DNA of 64,000 nucleotides from Herbiconiux sp. (GCF_004297105.1 NZ_SCVE01000012.1:868001-932000); one strand, 5' to 3'. Positions 14,723-23,928 are shown, numbered from the stretch's first letter. Numbers and translations: made by a program. The notes: generated from the sequence alone by a model not told the origin.

Positions 14723-16344
14723 GGCGTGCCTCCCGAGTCCGTCGAGCCGGCATCGCCCGAGCCCGGCTCCCCGGTGCCGTTCGGGAACACCGACTCCACG
14801 TACGAATCCGGCGTCGCCACATTGCCCGCCGCGCGGTCGGCCAGCGCGAACAGCGGTCCCGCGAACACCGTGAGGCACACGGTGAGCGCCACGAGGCCCG
14901 TGGTCGCGCCCACCATGAGAACGGATGTGCGGTTCGCGGTGGCGACGCCCGTCGCGGTGCCGTTCACCGCATCCGGGCTCTCCTGCAGCGACTCGATCAT
15001 GGGTGACTCATAGCCCTCGACGTCTTTCTTCGGCCGCCAGAACGCCATGTTCCACACCCGCATGAGCGCGTACAGCGTGAGCAGCGAGGTGACCGCACCC
15101 GCGCCGATCAGCACGTAGACGAGCGGCGAGGGCGAGGCCGCACCCGCCTCGAACAGCCCGACCTTGCCGAGGAAGCCCGAGAACGGCGGGATTCCACCGA
15201 GATTCAGCGCGCCGATGAAGAACAGCACGGCCACATACGGAGCCTTCTTGAGCAGCCCGCCGAGCTTCGTGATCGAGGTCGATCCGCCCGTGCGCTCGAT
15301 CAGCCCCACCACCAGGAACAGCGCGGTCTGCACCGTGATGTGGTGAACGATGTAGTAGATCGTGGCGCCGGTGGCGAGCTCGGTGCCGATGGCCACGCCG
15401 AAGATCATGTAGCCGATGTGGCTCACCAGCGTGAACGACAGCAACCGCTTCACATCCGCCTGCGCGAGCGCACCGAGGATGCCGATCAGCATCGTCAACC
15501 CGCCCACGATCAGCAACGGCACTGTCAAGGGCACGTCGAAGAACAGCAGCTTGTCGGTGCGGATGATCGCGTACACACCCACCTTCGTGAGCAACCCCGC
15601 GAACACCGCCGTCACCGGCGCGGGCGCCGTTGGATACGAATCCGGCAACCAGAACGACAGCGGGAACACGGCCGCCTTCACGGCGAACCCGATCAGGAGC
15701 GCCGCGCACAGGATCATCTGCACCTCGAGCGGCAGGGCCCGGATGCGCTCCGACAGCAGCGCCATCGTCACCGTTCCCGTGGCGCCGTAGATGAGGGCGA
15801 TCGCGCCGATGAAGAGCAGCGACGACACGAGGCTCACCACCACGTAGGTGGTGCCGGCCCGGATGCGCGACCCTGTTCCCCCGAGGGTGAGCAGCACGTA
15901 GCTGGCCGCCAACAGCATCTCGAACCCGACGTACATGTTGAACAGGTCGCCCGCGATGAACGCGTCGAACAGCCCGGCCGCGAGGATCAGATAGGTCGGA
16001 TGGAAGATCGACACCGGGGTGTCGCGGTCGCGGTCGGCGATGCCCTGGCCCACCGCGAAGATGAGCACGCCGAGCAGCATCAGCGACGAGACCAGCACCA
16101 TGATGGCCGACAGCCGGTCGACCACGAGAACGATGCCGAACGGCGGCTCCCACCCGCCGACCTTCACCACGATCGGGTTGCCGGTGGAGTCGACCACGGC
16201 GAGCAGCGCACCGGCCGCCGCGGTGACGGCGGTGAGCGCGGTGACGCTGATCACGATCTGCACCCGGGGGTAGCGGCCGAGGATCAGCGTGATCGCCGCT
16301 CCCACGAGCGGGATGATCACGAGCAGGGGTACGAGGGCGTTCAT
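14719..16344 (-). CDS. mrpD: Mrp Na+/H+ antiporter subunit D
   Basis: 541 residues, about 14 helices, homologous to proton-pumping NADH dehydrogenase antiporter-like subunits. Seen: GFEMLLAASYVLLTLGGTGS, AVFPLSFWLPDSYPTAPAPV (the conserved loop with the SYPTAPAPV stretch) and LSFTLVSHIGYMIFGVAIGT. Conserved Lys and His residues in these helices carry protons in this family. Starts in ATGA overlap with mrpC. Confidence 0.95.
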   Translation of the reverse strand: MNALVPLLVIIPLVGAAITLILGRYPRVQIVISVTALTAVTAAAGALLAVVDSTGNPIVVKVGGWEPPFGIVLVVDRLSAIMVLVSSLMLLGVLIFAVGQGIADRDRDTPVSIFHPTYLILAAGLFDAFIAGDLFNMYVGFEMLLAASYVLLTLGGTGSRIRAGTTYVVVSLVSSLLFIGAIALIYGATGTVTMALLSERIRALPLEVQMILCAALLIGFAVKAAVFPLSFWLPDSYPTAPAPVTAVFAGLLTKVGVYAIIRTDKLLFFDVPLTVPLLIVGGLTMLIGILGALAQADVKRLLSFTLVSHIGYMIFGVAIGTELATGATIYYIVHHITVQTALFLVVGLIERTGGSTSITKLGGLLKKAPYVAVLFFIGALNLGGIPPFSGFLGKVGLFEAGAASPSPLVYVLIGAGAVTSLLTLYALMRVWNMAFWRPKKDVEGYESPMIESLQESPDAVNGTATGVATANRTSVLMVGATTGLVALTVCLTVFAGPLFALADRAAGNVATPDSYVESVFPNGTGEPGSGDAGSTDSGGTP

Positions 16345-16853
16345 CGCATCACATCCCTCTCCTGCTCGCTGGGTTCTCTCGTGTGCGGCACTCCGTCGTC
16401 GTCATCCGCGTCGCCGCCCTCTTCGAGCACCGTGCGCACCGCTTCGTCGTCGTCTTCGAGCGAGGTGTGGAAGATCTCCGCCTGGTCGGCCTCCCTCGCC
16501 TCCTCGTCGTCTTCGTCGGCGATGACGTCGTCGCCCTCGTCGCCGAGGTTCGACAACCACCAGGAGCGATAGATGAGAGCCAGGATGAACGCGGTGATAC
16601 CGAAGTTGATCACGATCGCGGTGAGCATGAGCACCTGCGGAACGGGGTCGACGATGTCGGCGCCGGTGACGCCGTCGTCGATGATCGGCGAGGTTCCGGA
16701 ACGGCCCGACATGATGAAGATGAGCAGGTTCGTGGCATTGCCGACCAGCAGGAAGCCGATCAGGATGCGGGTGAGGCTCTTCTCGAGCATCACGTACACG
16801 CCCGTGCCGTACATCACGGCCATCAGCACCACGAGGGTGAGGGATGCGCTCAC
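16341..16853 (-). CDS. mrpC: Mrp Na+/H+ antiporter subunit C
   Basis: 170 residues from GTG 16853 (GTGA overlap with mrpA). NuoK-like three-helix core (MYGTGVYVMLEKSLTRILIG, LLVGNATNLLIFIMSG, QVLMLTAIVINFGITAFILA), then an unusually long acidic tail (DEGDDVIADEDDEEAREADQ and beyond, about 70 residues) that typical MrpC proteins lack. The tail is probably cytoplasmic. Confidence 0.94.
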   Translation of the reverse strand: MSASLTLVVLMAVMYGTGVYVMLEKSLTRILIGFLLVGNATNLLIFIMSGRSGTSPIIDDGVTGADIVDPVPQVLMLTAIVINFGITAFILALIYRSWWLSNLGDEGDDVIADEDDEEAREADQAEIFHTSLEDDDEAVRTVLEEGGDADDDDGVPHTREPSEQERDVMR

Positions 16854-19800
16854 GCGTCACCTCCCGGGGTGCTCGATGCGGGTCCGGATGCGGCGCCGCC
16901 CGCGTTGCGGCTGATCGCGCCGCTCGTCTCTCGGCTGGCGACCCGCCCACGGGTCTCGGCCTCGTCGGCGGTGACCGAGTGGTCGTCGGGGGCCGCATCC
17001 ACGTCGTCCTCCGCCTGCTGGCGGTCGACCTCGCCGCCGAGCGCACGGAGGATGTCGAGCACCACACCGATCACCACGAGATAGACACCGATGTCGAAGA
17101 TGGTGGACGTGCCGAAGGAGACGTAGCCGAGCACCGGCAGTTCGGTGGAGAAGTAGGCCGAGGTGAGAACATCCGCACCCAGGAAGAGAGAGCCGACGGC
17201 GGTGCCGGTGGCCAGCAGCATCCCGGCCCCGAGCAGCACGCCCGGGCCGATGGGGATGGTCTCGCCGAGTTCGTAGCGGCCGCCGGCGAGGTAGCGCGCG
17301 ATCAGCGCGAGCCCGGCCACGAGACCGGCCGCGAAGCCACCGCCGGGCGCGTTGTGACCGGCGAAGAGCAGGAAGATCGACACCACGATCGCGGGGTGGA
17401 AGATGAGGCGCACGAGCACCTCGAGGATGATCGAGCGGTTCTCGGGCGAGAGCGTCTTGCCGCCGAGCAGCCAGGAGTGCTGACGGTCGTCGCCCTCGCC
17501 GCCGTCGTCGACCGAGTTGCTGGTGTGGGGGTCGTCGACGAGCTGCACACGCTCCCGGCCCTGGCGGCGCCCGCGCGACTCGCGGAGGCGAGGGATGGTG
17601 AAGTTGCGGCCCGTGACGAAGATGAGGCTCGCCACGCCCGTGGCGACGACGATGAGAACCGAGAGTTCGTTCATGGTGTCCCAGGCGCGGATGTCGACGA
17701 GCATCACGTTCACCACGTTCAGCCCGTGACCCTCCTCCACCGCGAGGCGGGCGAGTTCTTCGCTCATGGTTCCCGCCTGGCGCGCGCCCAGGGCGATGAA
17801 ACCGACGAGACCCATGGTGACGCCGACGAGCGTACCGATGATGATGCGGCGGCCTCGGCGCACGGGCCGGTTGTGCTGTGCGATCTTCTGCGGCAGGCGG
17901 CGCAGCACCAGCACGAAGACCACGATGGTGACGGTCTCGACCAGGGCCTGGGTGAGGGCGAGGTCGGGGGCGCCGTGGAAGGCGAAGAGCACGACCATGC
18001 CGAAACCGGTGGCGCCCACGAGCAGCACGGCGGCGAGGCGGTGCGTGGCCCGCGCGGCCATGACGGCGGCCACCGCCATCGCGGCGGCCACGAAGACCTG
18101 CGCGGGGAAGTCCCAGAGCACGAACTCCGTGGGCCAGGTGCGGTTGAGGGCGGTCGTGCCGCCGAGGGTGAGCACGAACACCAGGAGGATCGTGCCGAGG
18201 TACTGCGGCAGGCCGCCCTTCTGGGCGAAGAGCGTCACCTTCGCGGCGGCGAGGTCGACGGCGCGCACGATCGACCAGTAGCTGCGGGCGGCGTCGACGA
18301 CGTGCGGCACCCTCTTCTGCAGGCGGGCGAAGGGCTTGCGGATGGCGAACAGGGCGAGACCCAGGGCGATCACGACGGCCGAGATGCCGAGAGCGGGCTC
18401 GAGACCGTGCCAGAGGGCGAGGTGGTAGGTGCCGTGGCCCTCGTCGCCGGCGACGTAGGCGAAGTCGTGGGGGAAGGTGTCGGCGTAGGTCTCGAGGGCG
18501 GGGCTGATGATGCCCGCTGCTAGTCCGAGGGTGATTGTGGCGATCGTGAGGATGAGGGGGGAGATCAGGATGAGGTTGTCTGGTTTGTGGCCGTGGGGCT
18601 CCGGCTGATGGTGTTGGGACCTCTGCCCATGGACGCCCGCCACACCGGAGGCCCCAACACCATCAGCCGGAGCCGGGTTCGTGGCCGGGATCTTCTTCGT
18701 GGCGAAAGCACCCCAGAAGAATCTCGCGCTGTACGCGACCGTGAGGATCGAGCCGACGGCTACGCCGATCAGCGCGACCCAACCCCAGGGTTCTCCTTCT
18801 TGGCCGGCGTCCAGGAAGGCCGTCAAGACGGCTTCCTTTGCGACGAAGCCCAAGAGGGGTGGGATGCCGGCCATGGAGGCCACGGCGATGAAGGCGACCG
18901 TCGCCAGGAGGGGGCGGCGGCGGCCCAGGCCTGTGATCTCGCGGAGGTCGCGGGTGCCCTCGTCGTGGTCGATGATGCCGACCACGAGGAAGAGGGTTGC
19001 CTTGAAGAGGGCGTGGCCCAGGAGGAGCGCGGCTCCCGCCAGGGCGGCGTCACGGGTGCCGAAGCCGACCACGACGGTGAGGAAGCCGAGCTGGCTGACG
19101 GTTCCGTAGGCGAGCAGCAGCTTCAGATCGTTCTGGCGCAGGGAGCGCCAGGCGCCGAGCAGCATGGTCCAGACGCCGATCGTCACGAGCACCGGGGTCC
19201 AGCCGGGGGTGTCGGCGAAACCGGGGGCCAGGCGAGCGATGAGGTAGATGCCCGCCTTCACCATGGCCGCCGCGTGCAGGTAGGCGCTCACCGGCGTGGG
19301 CGCGGCCATCGCCGCGGGCAGCCAGAAGTGGAACGGCACGAGGGCCGACTTCGACAGGGCGCCGACCAGGATGAGCATGATCGCGGTGGTGACGAGACCG
19401 GAACCCGGGGGCGGATCGGAGACGAGCTGCGCGATCGAGGTGGTGCCCGCATCCGTGGTCAGCAGAACGATGCCGACCAGCATCGCGAGCCCGCCGAAGG
19501 TGGTGACGAGCAGCGCCTGGAGGGCGGCGCCTCGGCTCTCCTTGCGGTCGGTGTAGTGGCCGATGAGGAGGTAGGAGAGAACGCTCGTGATCTCCCAGAA
19601 CATGAACATGATGTAGATGTCGTCGGCGGTGACGAGGCCGTACATCGTGCCGGCGAAGGCGAGCAGGAGCGCGGCGAAACGGCCGAGCTGCGGCTCGCGG
19701 TCGGAGAAGTAGCGTGCGCAGTAGACCAGCACGAGGGCACCGACGCCGGTGACCACGAGCGCGAGCAGCCACGAGAGGGTGTCGAGTCGGAACGACAGTG

Positions 19801-20014
19801 CGATGCCGAGCTGGGGGATCCACGGCACCACGTCGGTGAGCTCGCCCGGCCCGCCCTCAGAGGTGCCGAGAACCGCACCGGTCTGCGTGAGAGTCAGCAC
19901 GAACACGGCCGCCGGAAGGGCCGCCACCAGGTAGAAGACCCGGGTGCCGAGAGCCCTGGTGAGCAGCGGAGTGAGCGCTGAAAGTCCCGCGAACAGCAGC
20001 AGGACCAGGATCAC
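16850..20014 (-). CDS. mrpA: Mrp Na+/H+ antiporter subunit A fused to B, with palindromic in-frame insert
   Basis: 1054 residues from GTG 20014 with GAGGAGT upstream. Residues 1-about 780 form MrpA (NuoL-like helices, FWEITSVLSYLLIGHY, KSALVPFHFWLPAAMAAPTP, AYGTVSQLGFLTVVVGF); the C-terminal part from about 880 is an MrpB domain (FHPAIVVSIFLLFAGHNAPG, PVLGYVSFGTSTIFDIGVYL). The operon has no separate mrpB, so the fusion supplies it. Between helices, at about residues 445-475, the palindromic element adds PAPADGVGASGVAGVHGQR and a His-rich stretch (HHQPEPHGHKPDN). First gene of the operon; all six genes overlap. It exports Na+ and helps pH and salt tolerance. Confidence 0.95.
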   Translation of the reverse strand: MILVLLLFAGLSALTPLLTRALGTRVFYLVAALPAAVFVLTLTQTGAVLGTSEGGPGELTDVVPWIPQLGIALSFRLDTLSWLLALVVTGVGALVLVYCARYFSDREPQLGRFAALLLAFAGTMYGLVTADDIYIMFMFWEITSVLSYLLIGHYTDRKESRGAALQALLVTTFGGLAMLVGIVLLTTDAGTTSIAQLVSDPPPGSGLVTTAIMLILVGALSKSALVPFHFWLPAAMAAPTPVSAYLHAAAMVKAGIYLIARLAPGFADTPGWTPVLVTIGVWTMLLGAWRSLRQNDLKLLLAYGTVSQLGFLTVVVGFGTRDAALAGAALLLGHALFKATLFLVVGIIDHDEGTRDLREITGLGRRRPLLATVAFIAVASMAGIPPLLGFVAKEAVLTAFLDAGQEGEPWGWVALIGVAVGSILTVAYSARFFWGAFATKKIPATNPAPADGVGASGVAGVHGQRSQHHQPEPHGHKPDNLILISPLILTIATITLGLAAGIISPALETYADTFPHDFAYVAGDEGHGTYHLALWHGLEPALGISAVVIALGLALFAIRKPFARLQKRVPHVVDAARSYWSIVRAVDLAAAKVTLFAQKGGLPQYLGTILLVFVLTLGGTTALNRTWPTEFVLWDFPAQVFVAAAMAVAAVMAARATHRLAAVLLVGATGFGMVVLFAFHGAPDLALTQALVETVTIVVFVLVLRRLPQKIAQHNRPVRRGRRIIIGTLVGVTMGLVGFIALGARQAGTMSEELARLAVEEGHGLNVVNVMLVDIRAWDTMNELSVLIVVATGVASLIFVTGRNFTIPRLRESRGRRQGRERVQLVDDPHTSNSVDDGGEGDDRQHSWLLGGKTLSPENRSIILEVLVRLIFHPAIVVSIFLLFAGHNAPGGGFAAGLVAGLALIARYLAGGRYELGETIPIGPGVLLGAGMLLATGTAVGSLFLGADVLTSAYFSTELPVLGYVSFGTSTIFDIGVYLVVIGVVLDILRALGGEVDRQQAEDDVDAAPDDHSVTADEAETRGRVASRETSGAISRNAGGAASGPASSTPGGDA
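18597..18674. repeat. Palindromic in-frame coding element, copy B
   Basis: 27-base arms (18597-18623 and 18648-18674) around a 24-base centre. The arms are complementary except one position (18619/18652), which is a G-U pair in the mrpA mRNA. The centre differs from copy A (1388-1411) at three of 24 bases, whereas the arms agree with copy A at only about 17 of 27. The reading frame through the centre is the same as in copy A, giving ASGVAGVHG against ASGVAGVYG. Confidence 0.9.
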
Positions 20015-20150
20015 GCGGACTCCTCATGTCGGGGAGAGGGCAGGTATCCCAGTCTACCGTGCCCTCTGAGCGCCACGGCCCGGCCACCTCTCCAGCCGGC
20101 CGGCAGCGCCACGTTCCCTCACTGTTCACCGTGGAGTCGCGTGCCACCCC

Positions 20151-20156
20151 TATCGT
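20151..20156 (+). promoter_or_regulatory. -10 box for a leaderless transcript (PstS-like gene)
   Basis: TATCGT sits six bases before ATG 20163, with no Shine-Dalgarno sequence. Confidence 0.5.
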
Positions 20157-20162
20157 CCTGCC

Positions 20163-21932
20163 ATGGAGAATCGACGGCGCCGTCCCGTGCGCGCGGCGCT
20201 GGCGCTGGCATGTGCGCTCGTGGCGGGTGCGGCGCTGCTCGTGCCCCCTGTGGCGCCATCCGCCTCGGCTGCCACGACCGTGCCGATCACTGGTCTGGGA
20301 TCGACCTGGATGCAGAATGCCGTCGATTTCTGGCGCCGCGATCTCGTCGACTCCACCGGCCAAGTCGTGAACTACGCCGGTATCGGAGCATCCGGTGGCC
20401 GTGCCGGCTTCGGGAAGGGTCAGAGTGACTTCGCTCTGACCGAGCTGCCCTACGCGGCGCCCGGATCCGTACAGGACTCGTCAGGACGACCCTTCACCTA
20501 CGTGCCCGCCGTAGCCGGCGGCACTGTGCTCGCCTACAACCTGCGCGATGCGGCACACTCCCGCATCGTCGGCCTGAGGCTGTCGGAGGCGACGGTGGCG
20601 GGCATCTTCACGGGCTCCATCCGCGCCTGGAACGATCCTGCGATCGCGGCCGAGAACCCGGATGTCGCGCTACCGGCCACGCCCGTGGTGCCCGTCGTGC
20701 GCCGTGACGTCAGCGGATCGTCGTACGCGTTCGCGAGCTGGCTCGCGGCCCGCCAGCCCGCCGCTTGGGCGCGACTGTGTGCAGCGGCCGACTGCAGTGA
20801 TCGTGCGCTCTTCCCTGTGCTTCCACACATGCAGGCGCAGTACGGCTCCCTGGGGGTCGCCGGCTACGTGGCCCAGGGGTACGGCGAAGGCAGCATCACC
20901 TACGTCGAGAACTCCTTCGCGATCGGCAATGAACTGTCCACGGCCAAGCTGCTCAACATGGCCGGCTACTACACGGCAGCGACACCCGAGGCGGTCGGGA
21001 TCGCGCTGTCGGCGGCCCGGATCGATCAGGATCCCGCTTCCCCCACCTATCGCGCCGTCCGCTATGAGGGTGTGTGGGACTCGAGGGATCCCCGCGCCTA
21101 CCCGCTGTCGTCGGTCGGACTCATGGTGGTGCCGACGTCCGTCGACGCGGGGTTCACGACCGAACGAGGCGCCGCGCTCGCCGCTTTCGGCAGCTACGCC
21201 CTGTGTCAAGGCCAGGCCAGAGCGCCCCAGCTCGGCTACGCCCCACTGCCGGTCGACCTCGTCACCAGCGGCCTGTCGCAACTCGGGCGCGTGCCCGGCG
21301 GCAGCCCCGTCGGGATCGACGACTGCCGGAATCCGGCTTTCACGGCCGGCGACACCGCGACGGACTCCCTCTTGACCCGCACCGCACCGATGCCGTCGGA
21401 GAGCGATCGGGTCTCCGCCGGAATCTGCGAGCCCGGGGTCGCCGACAGCCCGGATTCGTCGGTGACGACGCTCTGCGCCGCCACGATCGTGGCTCCGGAG
21501 ACGCCCCTCAGCCTTGAGCTGCCCGTGGGTGCGGCCGCCGCGTTCGCATCTCCGACGCTGGTCGACGGGCAATCGCTGACGATCGGCACACTGCCGGAGA
21601 TCACGGTGAGAGATGGCCGGGTCTCCGCGGAGCCTGGCTGGGATCTGGTCGCCACGATTGCCGACTTCGAGAACGCCGATCGATCGGCGACCATCCCGAG
21701 CCTCTACGCGGGTCTGCAACCGGCCGTCGTCGGTGCGCTGCACGAGGGAATCTCTGCCGGGCCCGGGGAGAGTGCGGGAGGTGCCGTGTATCCGACCCTG
21801 TTCGGGATGGCCGAGGCGGGATCCGGCGCAGGGGACACCGTGCTGGGTGGCATGGTGAGTCTGTTGGCGCCACGCGGCCGACCGGCGGGCACGTACACGT
21901 CGACGATGACACTCACGCTCATCTCGCGCTGA
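20163..21932 (+). CDS. Exported PstS-like phosphate-binding-domain protein
   Basis: 589 residues. Signal peptide: basic MENRRRRPVR, hydrophobic core, Ala-Ser-Ala cleavage near residue 36. Residues about 40-400 look like a PstS solute-binding domain: ITGLGSTWMQNAVDFWRRDL, VNYAGIGASGGRAGFGKGQS, DFALTELPY, TVAGIFTGSIRAWNDPAIAA, RRDVSGSSYAFASWLA. The residues that bind phosphate in PstS (Ser/Gly near GASGG, and the RxDxSG loop) are retained in outline. About 170 extra C-terminal residues of beta character follow, without a membrane anchor or lipobox, so it is probably secreted. No pstCAB genes are adjacent. It may scavenge phosphate or have another surface role. Confidence 0.78.
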   Translation: MENRRRRPVRAALALACALVAGAALLVPPVAPSASAATTVPITGLGSTWMQNAVDFWRRDLVDSTGQVVNYAGIGASGGRAGFGKGQSDFALTELPYAAPGSVQDSSGRPFTYVPAVAGGTVLAYNLRDAAHSRIVGLRLSEATVAGIFTGSIRAWNDPAIAAENPDVALPATPVVPVVRRDVSGSSYAFASWLAARQPAAWARLCAAADCSDRALFPVLPHMQAQYGSLGVAGYVAQGYGEGSITYVENSFAIGNELSTAKLLNMAGYYTAATPEAVGIALSAARIDQDPASPTYRAVRYEGVWDSRDPRAYPLSSVGLMVVPTSVDAGFTTERGAALAAFGSYALCQGQARAPQLGYAPLPVDLVTSGLSQLGRVPGGSPVGIDDCRNPAFTAGDTATDSLLTRTAPMPSESDRVSAGICEPGVADSPDSSVTTLCAATIVAPETPLSLELPVGAAAAFASPTLVDGQSLTIGTLPEITVRDGRVSAEPGWDLVATIADFENADRSATIPSLYAGLQPAVVGALHEGISAGPGESAGGAVYPTLFGMAEAGSGAGDTVLGGMVSLLAPRGRPAGTYTSTMTLTLISR

Positions 21933-21971
21933 GGTGGAGCGCGCGGACGAGAAGCGCGTCGCGTGAATCGA

Positions 21972-22175
21972 TCAGAAGGCGCCCCCTGCGCCCGACCCGG
22001 AGCGGTCGGAATACCGGGCCGCGGCCGTGGTCTGCGCGTCCTGGGAGTAGTTCGGCTGGTCGCGTGACTCGAGATCGCGGTAGTCGTTGCTGCGGTGCCG
22101 CCGCACTCCGATCGCGACCCCGAGGGCCGCGATGATCGCCGCGACGGTGATGATGGTGATCCAGATCGCTTCCAT
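21972..22175 (-). CDS. Small single-pass membrane protein
   Basis: 67 residues from ATG 22175, supported by GGAAGGA eight bases upstream. One helix (MEAIWITIITVAAIIAALGV), then RRHRS and a polar tail ending in Gly/Ser. No recognised family; likely a cytoplasm-facing tail. Convergent with the PstS-like gene. Confidence 0.6.
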   Translation of the reverse strand: MEAIWITIITVAAIIAALGVAIGVRRHRSNDYRDLESRDQPNYSQDAQTTAAARYSDRSGSGAGGAF

Positions 22176-22306
22176 GATGCGTCCTTCCCCGGCCATGACG
22201 GCTCGAGCGCTCAGGTCCTGGTGCTTCCATCCTCTCGGGCGCCCGCCTGAGTCCATACGAATACACATCGCACCCCCAGCCGCGTCTCGAATCGGTTATG
22301 GAATAA

Positions 22307-22319
22307 AGTGATTATCACT
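22307..22319. promoter_or_regulatory. 13-base palindrome before the DUF3800-like gene
   Basis: AGTGATTATCACT is a perfect palindrome ending one base before ATG 22321, so any bound protein would block the start. It lies in a locally AT-rich stretch. The binder is unknown; the TGATTATCA core is vaguely like metal-regulator boxes. Confidence 0.35.
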
Positions 22320-22320
22320 C

Positions 22321-22929
22321 ATGTCAACTCCTCCGTCCTTTCGAGGCTTCCTTGACGAATCGGCCGCGCAGCGCGGTTCTGGCCATCAGCAATACTCCGT
22401 GTGTGTTGCGCTCGTTCCCGCCGCTGCTTGCGATGATCTGCGCATGAAGTTGCGGCCGCTTCTCCTCTCTGGCCAGATCAAACTTCACTGGCGCGACGAA
22501 AGCGAAGCACGCCGCCGGTGGATCGTCGAGCGCATAGTGGAACTCGGCCCGATGAACGTGGTGATCTCCCACCTCGATCTGCGAGCCCATCGCCTTGAGC
22601 GGTATCGCCGCAAGTGCCTCGAAGCGCTCTATCATCACCTTGTAGCGATGGATGTGCTCGATCTGACCTTTGAATCCCGTAGTGCCCCGCAGGATCGAAA
22701 TGATCGTGCGCATCTCGTTGCACTGCAGGCCCAGGGCCTCTATTCGCGCCTCCGGATCGCCCATGCGCGCGGTGGCGATGAGCCACTCCTTTGGATCGCG
22801 GATGCCGTCCTCGGCGCCCTGAACGCGAGCGCATCCGGTGAGCCACGTCACTTCGACGCCCTTCGGTCGACGGTCCTCATCGAGTCGCGCACGCCGACGT
22901 CGCTGACCATGAAAGGCGAAAGGCCTTAG
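22321..22929 (+). CDS. DUF3800-like protein
   Basis: 202 residues. Opens with FRGFLDESAAQRGSGHQQYS, where the DE pair at residues 12-13 matches the start of DUF3800 proteins (an RNase-H-like fold), and ends with PLLWIADAVLGALNAS, matching the usual C-terminal 'adaD...ga' motif. Domain function is unknown; members often occur in defence or accessory regions. It stands alone, with a palindrome directly before the start and codon use somewhat less GC-biased than its neighbours. Confidence 0.65.
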   Translation: MSTPPSFRGFLDESAAQRGSGHQQYSVCVALVPAAACDDLRMKLRPLLLSGQIKLHWRDESEARRRWIVERIVELGPMNVVISHLDLRAHRLERYRRKCLEALYHHLVAMDVLDLTFESRSAPQDRNDRAHLVALQAQGLYSRLRIAHARGGDEPLLWIADAVLGALNASASGEPRHFDALRSTVLIESRTPTSLTMKGERP

Positions 22930-23169
22930 ATCCAGTCGTCCGGCTGGGCTTCCAAGGCCTTCTTCCCGACCCGTCGTAACGGGAGGCATCCTCAACTGTA
23001 AGTGATCCACGGGGCACGAGCAAGCCGCTTCGTGTGGTCAGCCTCGTCGCTTCCAGGATGCGCCCCCCAGCCCGACCAGCACTGAGGTGGGTGGCCTCTC
23101 GTGGGTGGGAGTGCCAGGTGCCGTGCCGAAAGCGCGCTTTCCGCCCGGTGGTCCGCGGTGGTCGCCGGG

Positions 23170-23865
23170 TCACGCGATGGTGTCGAGGAGTCGCGTGAGC
23201 GCCTCGGAGGCGGCGTGGGGTTGCTCGTGCCACACGAAGTGGCCGGCTCCGGGGATGAGTGTCAATGACGCGTGGGGTAGGGCGGTGCTGGTCTCCTCGG
23301 CCATCGTGGCGGGGATGTAGCGGTCGTCGACGCCGTGGATCACCGCCGTGGGGCAGGTGATCGTGGGCAGGAGCGCGGTCAGGTCGGAGCGGTCGATGAC
23401 GGCGCGCTGTTGCCGGGCGAAGGCATCGGCCCCCACCGAGCCCGCCACTGCGCGCCAGGTGGCGAGCAGGTCGTCGTCGGCCTCGTGGTACGAAGCCACG
23501 ATTCCCGTGAAGGCCGAGTCGACCAACGCAGCGAACTGTCCCCGCTCGACGAGCTCCAGTTGCCGTTCGCGGGCCGTGATCTGGTCAGGCGTGTCCGCCC
23601 GCGCGGAAGTGCTGACCAGAGCGAGACCCTTGACCCGCTCAGGAGCCTGGCGCATGACCTCCAGCGCGACGTAGCCGCCCATGCTCGTGCCCACCACGAC
23701 GATCTCGCCCGCGGCCTCCCGCAGGATGCGCTCCGCCATCGCGGCCACGGTGTCGTCGCGTCGCGTGTCGGCGATGCTCACCTGCCCGCGCTGCCACACG
23801 GCGTCGAGCACGGGTGCGTAGACCTGCGCCGAGCACAGGAGCGGAGGGATGAGAACGGTGTGCAC
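23170..23865 (-). CDS. Alpha/beta-hydrolase
   Basis: 231 residues. Nucleophile elbow GTSMGG at about residues 59-64, acid region VIHGVDDRYIP (Asp about 199), and terminal catalytic His in GAGHFVWHEQP. This is a complete triad of the small esterase/hydrolase type. The substrate is unknown. It is divergent from the TetR gene at 23988, with the doubled operator between them, so it is the probable target of that regulator. Confidence 0.88.
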   Translation of the reverse strand: MHTVLIPPLLCSAQVYAPVLDAVWQRGQVSIADTRRDDTVAAMAERILREAAGEIVVVGTSMGGYVALEVMRQAPERVKGLALVSTSARADTPDQITARERQLELVERGQFAALVDSAFTGIVASYHEADDDLLATWRAVAGSVGADAFARQQRAVIDRSDLTALLPTITCPTAVIHGVDDRYIPATMAEETSTALPHASLTLIPGAGHFVWHEQPHAASEALTRLLDTIA

Positions 23866-23928
23866 GGGGTGCTCCTCTCGATCGGTGCCGTGTCACACCG
23901 GAGCGATGTGAACGGCGGGAGCCGCTAT

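Noticed and set aside
22930-23169. Possible small gene or RNA between DUF3800 and hydrolase genes
   Set aside because: No start with a ribosome site, no stable hairpin and no coding-like composition.
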